Of a stretch of 10,000 nucleotides of DNA, positions 6,309-10,000 are shown piece by piece. The notes beneath the pieces were generated by a model. The model was not told the DNA's origin. It worked only from the letters and a program-made list of their open reading frames with translations, and searched no databases. The position numbers and the translations under genes were made by a program. The stretch's first letter is position 1. Each line of letters begins with the position of its first letter. The stretch comes from Flavobacterium sp. (GTDB lineage Bacteria; Bacteroidota; Bacteroidia; Flavobacteriales; Flavobacteriaceae): the NCBI RefSeq assembly GCF_020217025.1, contig NZ_JAIWOF010000137.1, forward strand, positions 1 to 10,000. Reading direction: 5' to 3'.

Positions 6309-6315
6309 AATTTAA

Positions 6316-8508
6316 CTAAAATTTTAAACTCAATCCAAAAAGGAAATTAATTCCCGCTTGCGGATAATAACCGGCTCCACCATAAGTAATTGTACTTCCT
6401 GAAGAATCGTCATCATACGTATAGAAATAACCATTGGATTCATACTCTACATTAAAAATATTGTTAACTAAACCCGAAAAAACAATAGATTTTATTCCTT
6501 TATTAATTTTCCAATCGTAAGAAAAATTGAAATCATTAATAAAATAACTATCTAATTTCGAAACATCTGAATCGATATTTCCCATATATTGTTCTCCAAC
6601 AAACTTTGACAACAATGATAATTGTAAACCTTTAATTTGCAAATAAGAAAATCGGTTTCCAAAAATAAAATCAGGAGAATAGGCGATATTTGTATTTCCT
6701 AAATTCTGAACTGCCCCATTAATTTCATAATAAAAATCCTCATTCTTATTTTGACTTAATGTGAAATTCGGATTTAAAATTAATTTATCTGTTAAAATAA
6801 TTGTTGATTCTACTTCTATTCCTAATCTGTAACTTTTTCCGCTATTTGTAAAAATTGGCGAACCAACATCATTCAAATCGCCTGTCAAAACCAATTGATC
6901 GTTATAGCGCATATAAAATGCATTCGCGTATAATTTTACTTTTTTAGAATTATATTTCCAACCCAATTCATAATCAAATAAGCGCTCTGGTTTCATGGCA
7001 CCGCTTTCGTAATCATCACGTCTTGGTTCTTTATTAGCAATTCCGAAATAACCATAAAAAGCATTTTTGTCATTTAATTGGTAGTTTAAACCTGCCTTTG
7101 GATTAAAAAATCTAAAAGTATCGTTTACAGCATCAAACTTCACACTTGTAGCATCGTAAAACACCATTCTGTATTGTAAATCAGTGAATAAATTCAATTT
7201 GTTTGTAACACTGTATGATGCTTTAATGTAGAAATTCACATCGTCTTTATTTCCATAATTATCATAATAACGATTTGGATTTGGAATGTAATTTTGTGTC
7301 CAAACTACTTCACCATAATGTAATCCTAAATAACGATTGGCAGCACCTCCAAATAATAAATCAGTTTTTGCAGTTTTATAATTTAAAGAGAATGTTGCTC
7401 CAAAGAAATCATTGTCTAACCAACGTTTTCTTACCAAATCAGAAATTGAATTTCCATTGAACGCTGGTAAATTATAATCTGCTAAATCTTCATCTTCTCT
7501 GTATTGCTCGAAATAACCTTTCCCAATGGTATAGTGTAATGCAGCGTTTGAAATCCAGTTGTCCGACCATTTTTCTGTCCAATGCAATTGAAAATGATTT
7601 TGCCAATAATTATCGGTTTCATTATCGTAAAATTGCATATTTCCGAATTCATCGAAATACATTCCGGCAGGATTGAATGTTCTGTCGTTTTTTAGTTTTT
7701 CAGGATCTTCAATTCCGTACCAAGCTTGATACGTTTTTTCTTTTCCTCCAAATGCTAATAATTTTATCAAAGTAGATTCTTTAACATAATTGGCATTAAA
7801 AAAATAACCAAACATATTAGAAGTTGCTCTATCGATAAATCCATCCGAAGCTATATTGGAAATTCTTCCATTTATTTCGAAGTTATTATGCAAACCAGTT
7901 CCAAAAGACAACGTATGCTTTCTTGTATTAAAACTTCCAAATGAATTTGAAATTTCAGCATATGCTTTTTCTTGATACGATTTGGTTGCCATGTTTAAAC
8001 TGGCTCCAAAAGATCCGGCTCCATTTGTTGAAGTTCCAACTCCGCGTTGTAACTGAACGCTTTCTAAAGAGGAAGCAAAATCAGGTAAATTCACAAAAAA
8101 CGTTCCTTGACTTTCACTGTCATTAAAAGGAACTCCGTTTAAGGTAACATTAATTCGAGAACCATCAGAACCACGAACTCTCATGTAAGTATAACCCACA
8201 CCATTTCCTGCATCAGTTGTGCTAACCACAGAAGGCAAATATTGCAACAAAACAGGTATATCTTGACCTAAGTTTCGTGGGGCAATTTCTTCTTTGGATA
8301 CATTCGTGTACGTAATTGGGTTCTTGTCTTTTGCTCTAACTGAAGATACCGTAACTTCTTTTAGTTCGGTAACTTTTGTAGTGTCTTTCTGGGTTTCTTG
8401 TGAAAAAGAAATAAAAGGCAAAAGGTAAAAGGCAAAAGGTAAAAGGCAACTAAAATAGTGACTTTTTGTTTTTGGCATTAAGCCATTTTTTTTGAATAAA
8501 GTTTTCAT
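6316..8508 (-). CDS. TonB-dependent outer-membrane receptor, TPP-riboswitch controlled (probable thiamin-type receptor)
   Basis: From ATG 8508 the product is 730 residues. An in-frame TTG at 8538 or ATG at 8478 are alternative starts. The signal peptide's hydrophobic core CLLPFAFYLLPFISFSQ (residues 21-37) is encoded by a heptanucleotide repeat. A TonB-box-like segment, ELKEVTVSS, follows at about 48-56. The plug domain (about 58-165) holds MRVRGSDGSRINVTLNGVPFND and SVQLQRGVGTSTNGAGSFGASLNM. The rest is a 22-strand-type barrel, ending in the aromatic FGLSLKF. No carboxypeptidase-like N-terminal domain is present. Such receptors take up scarce ligands using TonB energy. A TPP riboswitch directly upstream points to thiamin or a thiamin precursor; Bacteroidota thiamin regulons are known to contain such a receptor. 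No pnuT-like permease follows, since a terminator closes the transcript. Confidence 0.92.
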   Translation of the reverse strand: MKTLFKKNGLMPKTKSHYFSCLLPFAFYLLPFISFSQETQKDTTKVTELKEVTVSSVRAKDKNPITYTNVSKEEIAPRNLGQDIPVLLQYLPSVVSTTDAGNGVGYTYMRVRGSDGSRINVTLNGVPFNDSESQGTFFVNLPDFASSLESVQLQRGVGTSTNGAGSFGASLNMATKSYQEKAYAEISNSFGSFNTRKHTLSFGTGLHNNFEINGRISNIASDGFIDRATSNMFGYFFNANYVKESTLIKLLAFGGKEKTYQAWYGIEDPEKLKNDRTFNPAGMYFDEFGNMQFYDNETDNYWQNHFQLHWTEKWSDNWISNAALHYTIGKGYFEQYREDEDLADYNLPAFNGNSISDLVRKRWLDNDFFGATFSLNYKTAKTDLLFGGAANRYLGLHYGEVVWTQNYIPNPNRYYDNYGNKDDVNFYIKASYSVTNKLNLFTDLQYRMVFYDATSVKFDAVNDTFRFFNPKAGLNYQLNDKNAFYGYFGIANKEPRRDDYESGAMKPERLFDYELGWKYNSKKVKLYANAFYMRYNDQLVLTGDLNDVGSPIFTNSGKSYRLGIEVESTIILTDKLILNPNFTLSQNKNEDFYYEINGAVQNLGNTNIAYSPDFIFGNRFSYLQIKGLQLSLLSKFVGEQYMGNIDSDVSKLDSYFINDFNFSYDWKINKGIKSIVFSGLVNNIFNVEYESNGYFYTYDDDSSGSTITYGGAGYYPQAGINFLFGLSLKF
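8413..8447. repeat. Heptanucleotide tandem repeat, 5 x AAAAGGY, in the receptor signal peptide
   Basis: Five head-to-tail 7-bp units alternate AAAAGGC and AAAAGGT on the plus strand, with no interruption. They encode the LLPFAFYLLPF core of the TonB receptor's signal peptide. Because 7 is not a multiple of 3, gain or loss of one unit shifts the reading frame; both alternative frames hit stop codons soon after the repeat. Confidence 0.85.
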
Positions 8509-8527
8509 TCGTAAAATAAATACGAAT
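8507..8527 (-). promoter_or_regulatory. Hairpin covering the TonB receptor start codon
   Basis: ATTCGTA and TACGAAT (arms 8507-8513 and 8521-8527) form a perfect 7-bp stem with a 7-base loop. The first two bases of the ATG at 8506-8508 lie in the stem on the mRNA. This fits a translational expression platform for the upstream riboswitch, but that link is inferred. Confidence 0.5.
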
Positions 8528-8604
8528 AAAAGGGGCAATTATTCCTTGGTTAAAAATTAATTTTGATACTCTTTGACGCGAATAAACGTGCACATTTATT
8601 TTTG

Positions 8605-8681
8605 TCAATTCCCTAAACAGCATTATCTGTTCTAGGTTCTATGGGTATGATCTCAGCTCGTTATTTAGAGCACCCCTTTGA
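8605..8681 (-). promoter_or_regulatory. TPP riboswitch (THI element)
   Basis: The minus strand shows every conserved block of the thiamin pyrophosphate aptamer in order: AAAGGGGTGC, GAGCTGAGATCATACCC, GAACCTAGAACAGATAATGC, TGTTTAGGGAA. Pairings are visible: P1 TCAA with TTGA at the ends, P2 GGGGT with ATACCC, P3 GCTC with GAGC, P4 CCTA with TAGG, P5 ACAG with CTGT. The CTGAGA and pyrophosphate-side GATAATGC sequences are intact. It lies about 97 bases before the TonB receptor ATG, directly after a consensus -7 box, so the transcript begins almost at the aptamer. High TPP should reduce receptor expression. The platform seems to lack a T-tracted terminator, which favours control of translation. 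Confidence 0.95.
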
Positions 8682-8688
8682 GACGAGG

Positions 8689-8696
8689 CAAAGATA
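8689..8696 (-). promoter_or_regulatory. -7 promoter element (TATCTTTG) for the riboswitch-TonB receptor transcript
   Basis: The minus strand reads TATCTTTG, a perfect Bacteroidota -7 element, ending 8 bases before the aptamer's P1. A TTG about 21 bases upstream can serve as the -33 element. The position implies a transcription start within a few bases of the riboswitch. Confidence 0.7.
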
Positions 8697-8776
8697 AGCC
8701 AATTTCAATGACAATTACAAGAACAATTTCAAACTTACTTATATTGATTTTTGAACTTGAACTTGTCTTTGTGATT

Positions 8777-9178
8777 TTAAAAGTTTGGTTTTTTTCTGTT
8801 TTGTTTTAAAACGCTCATTACTTTTTTAGCGTTCAGTCGTTTCTCTTTTACCGCTCTTGGAATTTTAGTTTCTTTTCGCTCTTTTGGAACAATCAACGCA
8901 TTTTCGAGTAACTTAAAACATTTCTTAATGACTTTTTCTTTGTTTTTCAGTTGACTTCTATCTTCTTCGCTGGTTAAAATAAGGATTCCTTCTTGCGTTA
9001 ATTTAGTTGCGATTTTAGTTTGCAACAAAGTTTTTTCATCATCGGTCAATCCTTTTGAATTGACTAAATCGAAAGTCAACACCACTTTAGAAGAAACTTT
9101 ATTTACATTTTGTCCTCCTGCACCGCTGCTTCTTACCGCTTTAAATGAAAACTCAGATGCGATTATTGATTTATCCAT
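8777..9178 (-). CDS. arfB: Alternative ribosome-rescue factor ArfB (GGQ peptidyl-tRNA hydrolase)
   Basis: This is a 133-residue, single-domain member of the class I release factor family. It has the catalytic GGQ (Gly21-Gly22-Gln23) in AVRSSGAGGQNVNKVSSKV and no codon-recognition domain. The C-terminal tail from about residue 98 is very basic (PKERKETKIPRAVKEKRLNAKKVMSVLKQNRKKPNF), as in ArfB/YaeJ, where it enters the empty mRNA channel. The enzyme frees peptides from ribosomes stalled without a stop codon. The start ATG (9176-9178) overlaps the end of the DUF4301 gene by 8 bases, so the pair is probably translationally coupled. I see no clear hairpin after its stop; the transcript may run toward the riboswitch region. 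Confidence 0.93.
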   Translation of the reverse strand: MDKSIIASEFSFKAVRSSGAGGQNVNKVSSKVVLTFDLVNSKGLTDDEKTLLQTKIATKLTQEGILILTSEEDRSQLKNKEKVIKKCFKLLENALIVPKERKETKIPRAVKEKRLNAKKVMSVLKQNRKKPNF

Positions 9179-10000
9179 TATCAGGTTGGTGTGACGATTT
9201 TAATAAATCATTTACAGTTTTAACTGGATTGAAAGTTTCTAACGGAACCTCAACAAAAATAGTGGTCCATTTTGCCATAGCGCCATTCCATAATCCAGGA
9301 AGTTCAAAAGCTTTAATTGGTTTGCCGTTTTTTGTTTTTTCGGTAATAAAAGCGGCTTTTGGATCTATGAATTGGTTTAAATCAAACTTTTCGCCCTTGA
9401 AGTTTTTAACTCCGCAAACGATATCAACCGGGTTAAAATGAGTCGCTTCTTTTGCTATGTTTTTTTGTGATTTATTATTCAAATCTATTTGAGAAGATTC
9501 AACAATTTGTAAAGTTTGACGTCCTTTTTCATCTTGTACCCAAAATGGTCCACCACCTGGTTCCCCTTCATTTTTAACCATTCCGCACACACGAATTGGT
9601 CGATTTAAGACTTTAATTAAATACTCGATTTTGTATTCCGTTTGGAAAAAATTAAATTCTTCTGGCAATGGAAAAGACGTTTTATTCTCTGCAAAATCTT
9701 TGATTTCAGTTATTTGAGTTTCAGTAACATTTCCGCTTGAAAGCAATTTAAGATAATTGAAAATCTTGTATTGCATCCAAAGTAAAACACCGCCTAATAA
9801 CTTTTTATTTGTTTCGATAACTTTTCTATGATTTTGAGAAACGTTATCAATATTTTTAATGTAGATTATATCCGATTGTAACGCATTCAAATTGTCAATC
9901 AAAGCGCCATGTCCTCCGGGTCTAAAGAACAATTTGTTACCTTCAATTCGAAAAGGTGTATTATTTTCATTTACCGCTAAGGTATCAGTGGATTGATTTT
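9171..10000 (-). CDS. DUF4301 family protein (N-terminus beyond the window)
   Basis: The frame is open from the window edge to TAA at 9171-9173, giving about 276 residues of the C-terminal part. The TTG at 9930-9932 is an internal Leu codon, not a start: the reading continues upstream through TPFRIEGNKLFFRPGGHGALIDNLNAL. The RPGGHGALIDNLN block, then DIIYIKNIDNV, then RPIRVCGMVKNEGEPGGGPFWVQDEKG and PVDIVCGVKNFKGEKFDL are characteristic of DUF4301, a large Bacteroidota family of unknown function. The Gly-rich RPGGHGAL and GEPGGGPFW stretches suggest a phosphate- or nucleotide-sugar-binding fold, but that is inference. It overlaps arfB by 8 bases in the same operon. Confidence 0.9.
   Translation of the reverse strand, partial: NQSTDTLAVNENNTPFRIEGNKLFFRPGGHGALIDNLNALQSDIIYIKNIDNVSQNHRKVIETNKKLLGGVLLWMQYKIFNYLKLLSSGNVTETQITEIKDFAENKTSFPLPEEFNFFQTEYKIEYLIKVLNRPIRVCGMVKNEGEPGGGPFWVQDEKGRQTLQIVESSQIDLNNKSQKNIAKEATHFNPVDIVCGVKNFKGEKFDLNQFIDPKAAFITEKTKNGKPIKAFELPGLWNGAMAKWTTIFVEVPLETFNPVKTVNDLLKSSHQPDNG

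Noticed and set aside
8506..8538. TTG start at 8538 for the TonB receptor
   Set aside because: It would place the start before the start-codon hairpin and inside the anti-aptamer segment; ATG 8508 gives a normal signal peptide.
8581..8600. Quasi-palindrome as a rho-independent terminator of the TPP riboswitch
   Set aside because: The hairpin would have almost no loop and no following T-tract on the minus strand, so transcription termination there is unlikely.
8706..8770. Resemblance between CAATTACAAG-type short repeats here and at 3556-3583
   Set aside because: Matches are short, imperfect and in A/T-rich intergenic DNA; they could be chance.
9145..9441. Open frame of 98 codons on the plus strand
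   Set aside because: It lies antisense to arfB and the DUF4301 gene, both of which have clear family motifs.

Overview
The window looks like a chromosomal segment from a member of the Bacteroidota, most likely Flavobacteriaceae (Flavobacterium-like). The reasons are the low G+C content, the near absence of Shine-Dalgarno sequences, several TAnnTTTG-type -7 boxes (the form used by the Bacteroidota housekeeping sigma factor), and typical gene families: DUF3127, DUF4301, a TonB-dependent receptor, an HQIGTP-type histidine kinase and an SFSQ signal-peptide end. I see no mobile element, CRISPR array, tRNA or rRNA.

Layout: (1) 1-723, plus strand: the 3' end of a YhhQ/VUT-family queuosine-precursor transporter overlaps tag (3-methyladenine DNA glycosylase I). 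(2) 865-1531, plus strand: a very small secreted Cys/His-rich protein, a 20-bp perfect inverted repeat, and a VF530-family small DNA-binding protein that converges on aat with a 4-bp overlap. (3) 1528-3529, minus strand: a flavin-reductase-like FMN protein and DUF3127, an OB-fold-like protein with an SSB-like acidic tail, form an operon that ends in a hairpin; aat follows. (4) 3633-4781, plus strand: a two-TM sensor histidine kinase, divergent from the flavin reductase. (5) 4812-5691, minus strand: greA and a HIT-family protein form an operon; it shares a bidirectional terminator with the kinase gene. (6) 5831-6271, plus strand: a lipoprotein resembling a Rieske domain that has lost both His ligands. 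(7) 6316-8681, minus strand: a TonB-dependent receptor behind a well-formed TPP riboswitch, so very likely a receptor for thiamin or a related compound. (8) 8777-10000, minus strand: a DUF4301 gene, cut by the window edge, overlaps arfB (ribosome rescue hydrolase).

Most genes are housekeeping functions in short operons: DNA repair, queuosine supply, ribosome rescue, transcript-cleavage factor and N-end-rule tagging. The richest locus is the thiamin-type receptor. It combines a TPP aptamer, a 7-bp anti-aptamer complement, a hairpin covering the start codon, and a 5-copy heptanucleotide tandem repeat inside the signal-peptide codons that could make the gene phase variable. I did not find a clear multi-gene undescribed system. 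The best novelty candidates are this receptor leader and repeat, the His-less Rieske-like lipoprotein, the stand-alone CHIPPGNP mini-protein, and the SSB-like tail on DUF3127.
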